NCBI RefSeq assembly: GCF_002443255.2 | Contig: NW_019211454.1 | Coordinates: 25,861,344-25,925,343, forward strand | Length of the DNA: 64,000 nt | Source: Varroa destructor | Taxonomy: Eukaryota > Arthropoda > Arachnida > Mesostigmata > Varroidae | Reading direction: 5' to 3' | Part shown: positions 1 to 13,548 of the stretch, piece by piece | Position numbering within the stretch: the stretch's first letter is position 1 | Layout: every line of letters starts with the position of its first letter | Notes under the pieces: generated by a model | The model's database searches: none | The model's input: the letters and a program-made list of their open reading frames with translations, nothing else | What the model was told of the DNA's origin: nothing | Program-made: the position numbers and the translations under genes

Positions 1-101
1 AATGAGTGGCGTTGAGTGTGACATCTCTTATTATGATATAACATTTGAATAGAAAAGTAAAAAACACTATTTACATGAGGGCAAGGCTCGATTTGTGTGA
101 A

Positions 102-105
<4 letters not shown>

Positions 106-148
<43 letters not shown>
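106..148. repeat. (TG)n microsatellite
   Basis: About 21 uninterrupted TG units. Confidence 0.98.
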
Positions 149-150
<2 letters not shown>

Positions 151-957
151 ATTTACATACCTTTTTAAATCTTTAAAATTTCAATGGTAGATTTGTGTCG
201 TCCGACACGGTACGCAGCAATAACTGCTGTTTCCGGCTCAGCCTCAATCTATTCGATCGGATGCGTATTTTACGTTAGATACTCACCAATAGCTGCAGCA
301 GCGGCAACGGCGTCTATGAAGCGCAAGGCCTCCGTCGTAGAGTGTCGCTATCAAAGTGCCATTGCTATCGTCGACTTGGGCACATTTTGGTCACAGTCTT
401 CTTGTGTTCAGCAGCGAATTGCTGGTAGGGGCTGTAAGACTAGACGGTTACGCCGCTGTTGTTTGATTCGTCGCGCGATCACTGGATTAGCACAAACGCC
501 ACGAAGCGACTGCCCGGTCGCCGAAGGGTTAAGAGACTTTCAGGGCCGCCAGGGTAAACAATTGTGCGATACAAGGTGCGCGAAAGCCGATAGACGCCGT
601 TGCACTTTCTAGCGTGCATTTGTTCGCTTGTCTGTGTGTGTCCGGATACGGATCAGCATATTCATGGCTGCTTTTGTTGTTGGTACCATTACGGTAGTCA
701 GCTTTCCAGGCCTAGGAGCACTAGCTAGGATCAAGTGAAACGTCCACATTAGCCTGCTGTTCTGGCTATGCGCAGTCTACGGTCCTCAATTTCTATCTTT
801 TTCTTCTCGATATGACTAGCTACTTGCCTTCGAGAACAAAAACAGGAAGCCTCTTAAGACCCATACAGGCAACAATTGATCTCGGAGGCTTGCCATCCGA
901 CCAACATGTCTAGAACACAAGCGTCACACATCATTTGTCTATACATGCATATATACT

Positions 958-1003
958 GTGTGCGCGTGTGTATGTCGGTGTGTTTTTGTTTGTGTGTGTG
1001 TGT
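958..1003. repeat. Interrupted TG/GT repeat
   Basis: TG-rich run broken by CGCG, TATG and TTTT. Confidence 0.85.
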
Positions 1004-3686
1004 AATACCCAGTGGGCAAGGAAAAACAGTGTAGAAGAATAGATCGTATTACACTGAAAATGCATATAAGCGTTTATAACACCGATAAGTTCCTTTGTAG
1101 TCAAATAAGAAAAGGTAAGCAAGGAAGCTCATGATGATAAACTACATAAATGTATAGCGACGCTGTCCCGTTAGACTGCGCAGATTCAACAATGTCTATG
1201 TTAGAGGAACTTCTAAAGTGGCTTAGTGCGTTGGTGACGATGACACCGCGTGCTGGTCGATGGTATACCGATGAATGGTTTCCAATACACGTTTGGTCGA
1301 ATACAGGTTTGGTCCGGAATCGGATATGGGGTATCATTCAGCGAAACATTCGTATGCCACCACTATGGCCAGGCACCCACATAGCAGAATGCCCACTATG
1401 TAACGTCTACTTTTGCTCAGCAACAATTTCAGACTCAAGTTCTAACTGATATTGTACATTAACCTATGCTTTGAGCTCTAACCTGGTATCCTACCGTTTT
1501 GATGGCGCTGACGTTGGTGTTGACGGGCCTACTTTCACGGCGGTAATGACGGACAGCTAGCTGAAATAGCTACATTCGTAGCGAGTTCGCAATAGCAAAG
1601 TAAACCAGATTTTTTTGCGCAAACGAACTTTTTCAACTTTTTTTTCTCACGGGATTTTGATCATCGAAATCGTTGCCGCCTGCCGGGCAAAAAGCCCGAC
1701 TCATTTCAAACTGGTTTAAGGTGACCCAACCGGTACTCGTCGAATATTTTTGCTGTTGATTTTCAAGCGGCGGCAATAGACTGAAGTGCGAGAGATAGAC
1801 AGGGGCGCGAGTTCTGTTGCTTTTGTCCGATTCATCCCCAGGCCGAGCTGGCCTGTAGGTTGGGACCACTCCATCCTACATTGCTAATGTGTAGATATGC
1901 ATAGAGTCGAGTATTGCGCTCCGTTTTGGGGACATTTCGCTGTATATTTCTTTCTCTTATTTACTCGCTTCTCGCCCGTTTCGGCTCCTGATTTGGTCGC
2001 ACCTCGGCCAAAAACAGAACTTGATTTAAGGATTACCGTTTAAGTTTTGAGGAAAGCACACAGCTGTAGCTTCCCACCTTTGTTTCTTTTTCGGTTAGTC
2101 TCTTTTTCGCGCTAGCATTGGCCCTTTATATATATGCACGTCTCTATAGTTGGCCTGTTTCGCCCCATTATTTCGTCTACTTTCGCATATATATATGTCC
2201 TATACCTTTGCGTAGTTATCCGTATGGCAATGGATTTCTACTTCAGTTTTTTACCTCTCGTTGCCGCCCTGTCGCCATCGCGATCACCGTCTTCGTCGTC
2301 GTCGCCAAAAGCAATCTTTGCAAGCAGTGTCCATAGTGGTGGTAATGATGGTGGACCTCATCCAGTAAATCCACTGCGTTAGGCAAGCTGGCGTCGCTAC
2401 ATCAGCTTCTAGGTTTAGGATCATTCAAAACAAAGAAATGAAGAACGAGGGAGAGCGTTGACCGTTGTTTCATTTCGTTTCTTTGCTGATGATAGTCTTG
2501 AAGCGTACGGTTGTGTTTCTGTCTATTTGTGTCATTGTTAAAAGCGTTCCCGCATTAGACTATTGCCTACTCTCTCTGATGGTCCTCAACTATGGGTGCG
2601 TTTAGAGATGTTCGAGCATACCAAATTACGAAAAAGAGACACACGCTCATACCCATATCACCACCTGCATACGCGCACAGAAGCGCATAAACAAATATAT
2701 AGATACATGTGTAAAGACAGGGGTGAAAGAGGATCGAGTATCTGCAAACTCGGTGGAACCTGTTCCTCCTAACGATCGGCAGAGCGCTGCAATACAACGT
2801 CAGCCCATGTCGCTTTGTTGCGTTGCTGCAAAACTGCGCGAACCAACGAATCGTGAGGTCGTCGTAGCGGGCCCAGTAGCGGGTTGTAACTTTCAAAGTT
2901 TCTACTTTTTTACGTATTTTTTTTCGATTGGTTGCAGACGGTTGCTGGTATTGCAGAGTCAATTGTAGAGAAAACTGACAGCTGCTCTGTACAGATGCAA
3001 ATAGTTGTAGTCAGTCGCAGATACTAGCGTGATGTGTAGCGTACCGTTCAAGTAAAAGTTTATGGCTAACTTGAATAACGTCATCAACTAGACACAAAAG
3101 TGTGCTGTATTTGAAGGTGTTACAAAGCTCTATTAGAGCCAGACACGCCTCGCCATGTCCGTGCCATCTTATGCATGCGGAAAGCATAGGCAGGACATGT
3201 AAACGTATATGTCGATTCATATGTTTGTCACGACTTAATATCATTTTATTCTACTCTGGCCGGTAAAAAGCAAGCTTTCAATACTCTATGACAAGGTCGA
3301 TGATTGTCTACGCAGTTAAAAGTTAACTTCCTTAAAACTTTATTTCGGCGAAACAAAGATGAATCACGTGTCAGGATAAGCTATAGGCTAAAATAGAACG
3401 TCAACCTACGTGGCTGAATAAGACCTCAATTATGAGATCCAACCACTGCGTGTGACTGGCCAACGGAACATCAGTGCCCTTCTGCTTGCTGATTACGTTA
3501 AATCTCAACTGTAGCACACAGTCGCACAGATCGGCAGAAGCAGGCTCGCTAGAGATACATTCATGTTGCGTAATTGTGCCCCGTGTATACACCAAGCCTT
3601 GTATATAGCTTCCTCTAGCCGTCTCTTGTTAAATGATGTTGTTGCCATTGGTTAACATGTTAGTTGTACTGCCGTATTAGAAAAAT

Positions 3687-3710
3687 GGTCCGTTTGGCCT
3701 AATGGCTAAA
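3687..3710 (+). repeat. 5' fragment resembling tRNA-Arg
   Basis: TGGCCTAATGGCTAA matches the D-arm region of animal tRNA-Arg (TGGCCTAATGGATAA) at 14 of 15 positions, and the bases before it are roughly where an acceptor strand would be. No B box or T-arm follows, so only the 5' half remains. Likely a tRNA-derived repeat remnant. Confidence 0.35.
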
Positions 3711-3934
3711 AACAGCCAATACATGTTATACAAGCGCTGCTGTTGACCGCAGATATGTTAATAGTTAGTTGCTAGTCGTCCGCTAAGACCATCTAAAGCA
3801 GTGATTAGTCTACTGATTTACCAAAGTATTATTTTAGGATAGTGCGATTTTTTATGCTTTCAACTTGAGTTCGATCTATATATTAGAAAAACGGTCGCTT
3901 TTGGGAGCGCTTTTTGTGACACCCCGGGTGGCGA

Positions 3935-3983
3935 CTGCTTCGTCGCACGCACGTCACGTACATACGTACGTACGGCGAAGCAG
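3935..3983. repeat. Imperfect hairpin, 20-position stem
   Basis: Arms 3935-3954 and 3964-3983 pair at 17 Watson-Crick positions plus one G-U, with two mismatches and a 9-base loop. It is made partly of ACGT repeats. Function unknown. Confidence 0.6.
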
Positions 3984-6900
3984 CTCAGCAGGACAACAGT
4001 TAAGTAGAGCTCGGCCTCTGACTATACAGAGTAGGTAGAGGGATATGACCTTGAAAAAGACAACTTTATTTCGATACCTTACTAGGGACGGTCACTACGG
4101 CGATCCGTTAAGGAAGGAAGAATCTGCTGAGAATTCGACACGGCGCCATCGAAAGCTACCGCTACGCTGCCGACAAAAGCTCTGTAGCTGTGAAACTGCT
4201 GGTTTGTGTACCCCCATTTCAGAGCCTTATCGTCGGTGTATGTATAGCGGCTCTATTGGAGGTGAGTGATACTGCTGCTTCAGCTGTAGTGGGTCAGCCG
4301 CTATCCCTCACCATGTAGAGAAAAGGGGTGGGCGGAAAAAGGCGGCTAACAGGCTGCGCCTGGAGCAGCCGCTGCCGCGAAGCGTCATCAAGATGTGAGG
4401 AAGAGAAAGTGAAAGACTTAGGCCAATGTTAGTGGTGGTTGTTGTTATCGTCATTGCACTGATGCCTGTAGCAATCAACTCGAAGCACAATGGCCGCTGG
4501 TGAAGTGTATAATTGAGAATGTGATTTATACCAGATGCTGCTGCTGCTACTACAACAATCGGGCGGCTGGCCACAGACCCTGAGGTGGCGTTGCTGCTAG
4601 TGACATCGACAGTAGCGGCGCTTCAGTCGCTTGGAATCAAAGGACCAGGCAAGGAAGTATTCAGGCAAGAAGACGTCCTGACAGCGCGTCGAGCCTAAGT
4701 ACAATATACAGAAAGAATGATGTAGATGATTCGCTTGGCTATACTATCCATAGTGTATTAGAAGCAAGGCGGTAGCAGTACAGGCTGACTGAGAATATGC
4801 CATAATTGAGAGCACTTCATATAGATTTATTCGAAGTTCGTTTGGTGTAGTCTTAACGGCATAGACCAATTGACAGACTGTTCGTTACGACCAGGCGTAT
4901 CGCGTAGACGTTTTTTTCGTGCATACGTTCAAGTATGAGTAGAAATGCAGCGCATTCCAAGTGCCGTTTGATAAGTACCCTTACTGCATTTCTATCTAAA
5001 CACATAACGCCCACAACGATAAATGCATGGCTCAGTTTGACTGTCGTTTGTCCTTAGTGCTCCTAGTGTTAGCGCTGCCGAACGACTTGTACGTCCTGAA
5101 TCGGAAAACTAATCTCAATAAACAGCGTTAGCACAATGATCCAATTTGCAAACTGAGGCATCTCAAGACCTTGGTCGGTTATGACTTGAGGCGTTTGTTG
5201 ATAGCAGAGATTTGATAGATTTAGCCGATGTCCTCCATACAATTCGACGATGAAATCGGACTGATTCATCGTTCTTATTGTGCCTGCGAAACCTTATCTG
5301 TTCGAATGAACTCTGATACCGCTATTGCTGCTAGTACAGTCAATCAGACAATATAGCGACCAATACATATACGTACCCGCATACACAGTCATATCGCAGT
5401 TCATAGATCATCGGGGAACCTCCTTCGAAATCTCAGCTGTCGTCTTACGAGCAAGTTGTCCGACAACGCTATCAGCGCTGCTCGTGGATACGTTAGAAGA
5501 AATAGATACTGAATGCTCCTGTTAAGCGTTTGGCGGTATGGTCATGCGACCATATAGTTACTACAACAGCAGAAGTCCCTGATATCAGGGTGTCATTTTC
5601 GCTAGAAAAAGTTAACCCAACAAGCAGCAGCAACCGCATCGATATCGCACCGTCTCGCTGGCTTTCGCTCTCGCCTTCAAGTCAATCGCGCGCGTAGTCT
5701 CGTCTACGAAAATAAGGCTCCTTAAGAGCTCGCTGTATGTGGGACATATGTCCTCAAAGCCTTTTCTTTAAACGGATGGATACTTCGTTTCGTACGGGCC
5801 GTTCAGGTGAGCAGGCAGGTCATGCTGTTTTTCGCCTGAAGAGTCTTAGAAGAAGCTCAGAAACCAGTGCTTCCGCTATTGGGCTTCTTGAGCGGCTGTA
5901 GAGGCCGTTGCCGCCGCCGTCGTCGCCGCCGCCGCCGCCATCTCCGTTATGGTTGATCTCTCCTGTTTAAGAAGTCTGGTTCAAGGAGATCGAACAGCGC
6001 CGGCGGCGCCGCACTATTACCGCCGAAGCAAGCGAAAGAGGTGGTGGAGTGAGCCGAGCCTCCGCAGTCACTCACACTCGCAGTCGTCGCCGTCGTGGAG
6101 GCAGCAGCCGCACTTACGAGTGGCCGATAGTAGCAGCAGCAGTAACAGTACGAGGTGATCAAAAAGAGAAACTGTTTTCATTGTGCGGTCGTCTACTCTG
6201 CTGCTATTGGTAGTAGTTTTGCCGCAAAGCTCTGCAACCCCTTCTCGCCCTAAGGTTCAGACTACACATGCCTTTCTAGAAGAGTTAAGCACTATTCTCT
6301 CTCCTTCTTGTGAGTCGTGCCTGTCTGTGGTCAGCCAGCTCCGTCTGCCATTAGCGATTTCTACCTTCGCCACATATGTCTGTCCTCGCTTCTATCTACA
6401 TATGCGCAGATATCAGCCAGCTCCACTGCATCTAGTGAGTTCCTTTTTTTTCGGCTGGCGGAGCGCTTCCGAGTTTTTCGTGACCTAATCTGTTGCTTAC
6501 ATGCAGCAACCTAATCTTGAGAGATGTTGATTCAACCACTTAAGCTACTGGGAAAACCTAAGGAAGTAAAATGCTTGATGAAATAAATGAAGCTGAAAGC
6601 TCACAATCGTTGGTCGACGGCAAAAAGCTATTGTCCTTTTATTCTGATAGCATGAAGAGCCGCACGTAGTATATTTATATCTATACACTTATATGTATAT
6701 ATAAGCTTTATTTGTGCTCACTAGTAGACAGATTGCACAAGTCATTCTACAGAGTGGACAAACGTTTCGCTTATTTATAACGTAGCTGATAATGTGGATG
6801 ATAACAGTGACTATGATTACTCGCTTGCATCGAAAAGTGAAATGCGTACTGGCCTTTTTTTGCTAATTCCGAATGACCGACACCTTTGTCTGAAGGCCAG

Positions 6901-9900
6901 GATTTAGGTAACAATAGTTAGGCTTCGCGGGCCCTTATCGAAATTCCTGCTCAACGCCACGTGAAATCATCTTGTTTTCCTCGGAAGAACACCCCTTTTT
7001 TTTCGTATCTCCCGCCAAATGTTTTTACGCCCGACTTCTTCGATCTATTGATTGCATTCGCTCATGCTAGATAACTGCATACAATGACCGCGTCGGATGA
7101 GCGGGGCATCTTCAGTGAGCGACAGTCATACCTGATGCTTCCTGGCTGCGTTCGACGAAATGAAAGTTTAGATAAGCGCACTTCACGGATAGGGCGGCAA
7201 TGAAAAGGCACAGACTTAGGCTAACCCCTTTTGATTCGCAAGAAACAGATGCCGTTTAGAAAGCGAGTCTGAAATCATACAACGTGAAAACACCGATCGT
7301 GGCCACCAATAGCTTAGTAACGTTGGTTGTGTTCCTTTGGTCGTTCTTCGTCTTCATCATTATCACTACGATGGGAAAGAGACGCGGGGCCAATAGATGG
7401 CGATGATGACGGCGGTGATGTAAGGCTGTATGTTCTGCCGAGAAAGTCTGCGAACTCCGAAAGGAGAGCAAAAAAATAGGAGGACGAGATGTTTAAAGGC
7501 GCTTTTTTCCTACCGAATCTCCTTCAGACGCGTCTCGCTAAGCTGCTCTGAGATTAATGCCTGCTTGTCCTACCAGCCAGTCGGTTCAATCAATGCGTCT
7601 TTCACCTCGGCGTCCGCTCGGCTATTGGATACGATTTTACTTTCAATGTCACACGTCCAGCTGATCTTCCGATGCGCATATAGAAAGAACTATGTTGGTG
7701 CTATGGCAGCAGCAGCGGGCGATTTTTGGTCTTCCGACGACTACCTACTCCTCACAGCCCAGAGGAACTTCATCCGGACGATGGGAATGTCCCCACTGTG
7801 GATCGAATGGGAGAAAATGAATTTTAGTCTCAAAAAAACTTTTACGGATCGAATCGAGTCGCCGAATGTGGGGAAGTTAAGAGCGACGAGTACACGTTTC
7901 GATAATGTCGTGCGTATGTGAATTGAATGGTTTGATCAGAAGCTCGAACTGGTCCTCGATGCTGCAGACAGACTGAATATTTTCCATAAAAGCTTCGAAG
8001 TAAAAAATTACTGATCTAATGAAATTGCGAGAAGCGTCGAGGTAAATGATAGGTGTAAAAGACAAAAAAAAAAAAAAGAGTTATTCAAACCATTCTTGCC
8101 GCGAGAAGTAAGTTAGATCGGCTTAGCCGCTTATATTTGTGGGTGTGGGTTAACTTGCTGCTTCGCAGATCCCACTGAGTGAGGACAGATTTCCAATTTT
8201 GCGTGTTGGTCATCTTGTTTTATTAGTGTATCATAAACCCTAGTTGTTATGTAAATGATGATGAGTGGATAGGATCCTAAGTGGTAAAACAAAAAACGAT
8301 ATAGTAGAAACTGCTCAATATACACACATACGACTCACATCTTCGTCAACGATCGCTTATAGTACACGAAGGACAGGGGTCAGGGGAGTCGATATGGTGC
8401 TATAGGTCACAAATGATGCATATACATGGCAGTCGCACTCGTATATGGTGGAAACCCCAAAAAAATTGTTGCAATGGCTCTGCTAAGTCGGTCAGTCGAG
8501 ACACGGTCCGGATCATTGTGTTGATTCAATGTGTGCGCGCGGGGTGGCGGATGTTACAGAACATCGGAAGACCGCTTGGAGGAGGACTGACGAAACAGCA
8601 GCGGCCTAAACTAGTCAGACGCCTGGCCTGATATAGAACTATCCGTTAACTTTAACGAACGCATCATGTGTATGTATATATATATATAGAACTTGCTAGT
8701 GGCCGTGATGCGATAGTGTTATGATGCGACCGACGGTGTTGGCTGTAAAGGGCAACTGGCGCCGCACATCGTCACGGTGGGCTAGACCATTGCCGATGCA
8801 ACGAATACGGCTCTGTAACTTCATGGACTAGGCACATAAGCAGTCAGTTTGAATCTTGGTCACTCAGCGACCGAATATAGATATTGCTAAGTGATTAACA
8901 AGTTGAAAATAAGTTGAATGTGTCGTTGTGTGTATATATCCCACGCTAGAAACTGATCGCGTGGCCATATAACAGCCACTAGTCGCGCAAGATTCAAGGG
9001 AAGTAAATCGCTTCTTCTTACCAATAATTTTCTACCTTTCTTTTTCTGTTGCACCCCGCCAGAGTGAAGATTATTCCATACAGCTTCTAATTTTACCCGA
9101 ATGTATGTTACTTTTCACTAGCGATGAGTTGTCATGACATACGTAATAGATATTGTCTTATCACATAGCCAACTGTGTTCGAGGAATGCAAAGAAGGATC
9201 GCAGAAGTAACAACATTCAATCAAACCGGCAAACTATTGGCACTAAATTTGGAAACATTTTTATGGCTGGCTCGGGGTCTTGCTACGGTAACGTTCTTAC
9301 GTAACGCTGCTGCTGTTGCTACGATGATGGGGTAGTCGTCGTAGATTGTGGCCGGTTGATACGACCCGATCGGTATACATACGGTCAACAGTCATATCGG
9401 TCGCTTGTCCTTTGTCGCTGGGTTGCCACACTTCTCCGTGCCCGTAGAAGCGGTCACAGCAAAAGCAATAAGTAAGGTGTTGGCCTGTGTGTGTGCCTGT
9501 CAACGATGCGTGTGCTCGTGGTCGACGAGAGACGAACGAGACGGCTGAGCGGTTTATCGCGAACTTTATTTACGATGCCCACCAGGTAGTGCAGCCACAA
9601 AATAAATCGCGATAACAATGATTACTAAAGATATAGAGACCGCTTGCTAAGTTTTAGGTTGTATACTTATATATACATATATATAGATGACCGCATGGCA
9701 AACGCCCAGCAAAATCAAACCAGAATATTATCCTGCGCATCCGTCAACAATACTAGCTGCTGTCTAATTATAATTATTAGGGTACTATATACGACTGAAC
9801 GACTGTTCGTTTCTATTGGGCATTTCGCTATAAATATAACGCTGTGTACGCAAAAATATCGAGTCTGGAGTTCTGCTGCAAGGTCGATTCTGTCGTTTCA

Positions 9901-10284
9901 TACTCGTAACTGCCCCGTAACTTATAAACCGCTAGCATAATGTCTAACAGCGCGCTACTTAACTTCCATCAGTTTCTTTTTCGTAGCGTTCATCGTCTTT
10001 CCGTTTCTACCACTGTGTACTGTTATATGTTCACCTCACCCTCGTCAATAATGGTTTAGCTTTTGAAAACGTCCGTCCACGAGGTACAGCGCTGTAGGCA
10101 GTCCTAGAAAGGATCAAGTTGCTCCACGTGAGGAGGAAGGAGAATGATCTTTGACCAATGTCGTCATTAATCCACTAACAACAATTGGGTGACGGCATTA
10201 AGAACGGCACGAACAGATAGTCTGCAGGCTATAGGCGACATACATATAATGTGAAACAACACACGGACGAACGAGCTGTATATA

Positions 10285-10514
10285 TATAAAGGGGGAGAGA
10301 GAGTCGGACGAACCGTTCAGTCGACCGAAGACGGGTAGTGACAACTCTCTGATAGAAGACTGCCTATGCATTGATAACTGTATATCTGTTTATTTATACG
10401 AATCTCTGTATTTGCGTTACCATGCTAATACCGCAGTCACCTATTATGGTCATCATGGCCAACACGGTGATCGACGACCGCGAGCGACATCACTATTACT
10501 AACCCACCACAAGG
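10285..10514 (+). promoter_or_regulatory. Candidate TATA/initiator promoter with possible non-coding first exon
   Basis: TATAAA at 10285-10290 follows a TA run and precedes a purine-rich stretch. An arthropod-type initiator TTCAGTC places the start at A10319, 34 bp downstream of the first T, slightly longer than the usual 30-31. About 195 bp later AAGG|GTACGT (10511-10520) is a fair donor, so 10319-10514 could be a leader exon. It holds a 26-codon frame from ATG 10422 (MLIPQSPIMVIMANTVIDDR...) that stops before the donor and would be an upstream ORF. It is in the right orientation to feed the E74 exon at 41996, but that link is inference. Confidence 0.3.
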
Positions 10515-12524
10515 GTACGTTTATCTATCTATCCAGTTACAAGAACTATCCTCACCAATACCTACCTGTACTAATCGCCCAGCACCTTTAACTTAGCTTG
10601 CATCGCCATGCCATATGCAAAAGTTGGCCGTTTCGTACCACACGTTATTCTACCCAATAGACCCCGCAACGGCTACGTGGTTGTGGACAATCAATGTCAT
10701 TATTAGTGCTATTATTATTAGTATTTCTGTTTGATCCATGTCTACTGATCGGGCACAGTTGTTTGATTGGTTCAAGTGGAAATAGCCGGGAAACAACGAC
10801 ATCCATACTGTCCCTAGGTCAACTGGATATGCGCAGCAGATTCCGTCCGGATCTCGCGTACTAACGTTGTCACAGACTGGCATCCTACATGAACATATCT
10901 AGGATCTCTACGTAGTCGGTCGTTCTCAATGTGTGTTACAGGGCGGTGCGTGGCCATGCAACAGACTGCAATCATTGAACAGTCGGACGCGGACCACTGC
11001 TGATAGTAATGATCTGCATCGAACCGGCGCTGCAGGCCGTTGCACAGACATCCAGAGGAGAAACGTGTATATACAGACCTGATAGAAATACACGTACAGG
11101 CACCTAAAAAACTGCCAGTGACAGTTAACCCCGAACCCGGATCTGCGCGACGATGACCAAGTGAAAGCTTAGCCATTCTAACTAGTCTTGGCTCGAAGTT
11201 GCCGCCAACCGTCACAACCATAGCGGCGACGAGCGTTACTACTGCTGCTGCAACGACTGGCCGAACAGGCAGACTGGTACGGAATTCGACCTGTTACTAA
11301 GAGCCATCGCGCACGTCGATGCGGGTGCCTGAAGGTCTCAATAGGACTGTGTATATCTGCCTGCGAATACGCTTATAAATTTATTTTCAATAAATATTTA
11401 ACTATTATGTCATGTCGACGTTGGTTGTTTTTGAATTCTCCTGCTGCATAAACGTCTCTGTAGCTAGCTACTCGTGTAAATGTGTCTGCCATCTACAGTG
11501 TCGATAGACATAACTAAATACTGGAACTCCCGATGTATTTACGTATAGCCGCAGTATCAGCGGGAGTGGCTCTTGCAGTGAGAGCAATCGTGGCCGGTCG
11601 CTGGAGCCAGAAGCCGTTCCAAAAAGGGATGAAAATGTAATTAATCAACAGGTCAGCCACGTGCCATCAGATTAGGAAAATGAATGTCGTCTTTGGTATA
11701 CCCACAGATCGACAGTTGACTTGAAGTGTTCACCCGCAACAGAAGATGGCAATTGATAACTGTGGATGTATTTTTGACTGTATAATACCCATAATATCAA
11801 AGCGAATTGTTACGTCGCTAGCGCGTAAGGGGACAGGGCGGGACCATTGTGTGTACAGCCATGCTTCGTAACGAACAGTCTGGATTTTCTATTAGAGCGA
11901 TGCTTCGCTGGTGAGTCAGCAAAGCAAGCGACCAATCGTTCCCGAATTTTAATAATTGTCTCCGCTTCCTTATCCGTTTCATCAACATCGTCAGGACTAT
12001 CGTCGTCATAATAACCGCCAACAATAAAAGCGATGGGGAAGCTCTTCTGCTGTCAGATGACCCACAGGTTGTGGTTGGGTGTTCATCAGTTAGTAGTGAG
12101 TTCGCTGCTCGGACGCGGATAGTGCCGAACACCCTACACCATCACAGCCTGCAAACGGCAATTTTACCAGCGAACGCTACTCCTCGTTGACGACCGACCA
12201 TCGTCACCACAACGATGATGACGGCGCCAACAGAACAGTAATGACTACTGAGGTGCCGCCGCAGCAACGGTAGCGGTGATGCAGCTACAGTCGCATCGTA
12301 TCATGGCCACTACAAGTAACGAATGCAATGGACGGCAGAAGCAACTACACCCTGTTCCAACTAGCTTCTAGTAGTACTATATTACACTATACACTATATG
12401 ATAAAAGCTCACGGGTCCGCAATGCACCTTTGCTTGGTCGGACGGACAGAAGAACGAACGGTTCGATTGACGTGGCCGCTACTGAACGAGCTCTTGGCGC
12501 TACTGCTGAGCACTCTGCATGATT

Positions 12525-12565
<41 letters not shown>
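12525..12565. repeat. (AGC)n microsatellite
   Basis: About 13 to 14 uninterrupted AGC units. Read on the minus strand it gives an alanine run in a chance frame. Confidence 0.98.
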
Positions 12566-12567
<2 letters not shown>

Positions 12568-13450
12568 TGCCTGTTGATGATGCGTCTCACTGCGCTGATT
12601 GTTTGATCCTTGATAGTTCGTTCACATTGCGGTAGTGATGCGCTGAGCGGCCAAGCGCAAGACCGACAGCATGCGAGAGTAAGAAAGAAAGCCCGCGCGC
12701 GCGCACCAGCCAGCAACCACAAGTTCACATGAACGTCCGTAAACCGGCAATGCCAGTGATGGCGACAACGACATCACCACCATCATCACTGTGTAGCGGT
12801 TTGGCGTACAACATTAACAGCAGTAGCGGCCAGAATGGGTGAAGGCGCCGCTGCTATGATCGCTGCTCTCCATTGCTCACGACATCCGCCAGCCACGCAG
12901 ACAAGTAGAGCGCATCACTAGTGCCATCGGGGCTACAAAACGCGAATGCCCTCCCCAAGGTCGATGTCAGCTGCTGCTGCTGCCGCCACAATGATGTTGC
13001 GCAGATGGTGACAATGCCACTTGTGTTACTATTATAGCGAGATGCTGCGTCCATCCGATCGTCTAGCTGTGCATCTGTCTGTCCCTGGAGCATTTGTCTC
13101 CCTTTCCTTTGTGTCTGCCATTGCGCGCCTGTTCGTGGAGCAAAACCCATGGCTTCGCGGCCATTGGGCACTAAGTCTGTCATCCCCACCACCCCACGCT
13201 ACAACAAGCAACCGGCGGTACAATGCCGACGCCGGCATCGGTCGAGGGCGGATATGGTGGGGCGAAGGGAGCGACCGAGCGACAGTTGCGCCGAAGGCGA
13301 CAACGGAAACAATTATATCTAGCCGCAGAGGATATACAAATAGAGAAAGAAAGAAAGAAAAAATATATAGAATACGCAAAAATTGGATTGTACATGAAAA
13401 TTTCTCTCTTTTTTGCCGTTCGCTGCTGCCATACCCACAGGGAGAGATAC

Positions 13451-13499
13451 GTGCACACACGCACACGCGCGCGCACACGCACAGACACACACACACACA

Positions 13500-13536
<37 letters not shown>

Positions 13537-13548
13537 AAACAAACACAC
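13451..13548. repeat. Compound CA-rich microsatellite
   Basis: CA repeat with CG-rich, CAGA and CAAA interruptions over about 100 bp. It explains several long overlapping frames rich in Thr-His or Val-Cys. Confidence 0.97.

Larger units (their letters stand above)
1..10284. other. No supported gene; upstream intergenic or intronic DNA
   Basis: It holds TG microsatellites near 106-148 and 958-1003, the tRNA-Arg-like fragment and hairpin at 3.7-4.0 kb, GCC/CAG-rich sequence near 5.9-6.15 kb, and short TA runs. The longest ATG frame (7430-7921, plus, 163 codons) shows no recognisable domain. Nothing else stands out. Confidence 0.5.

Noticed and set aside
7430..7921. 163-codon plus-strand frame
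   Set aside because: No recognisable domain, no splice or promoter context, and length is within chance for a window this large.
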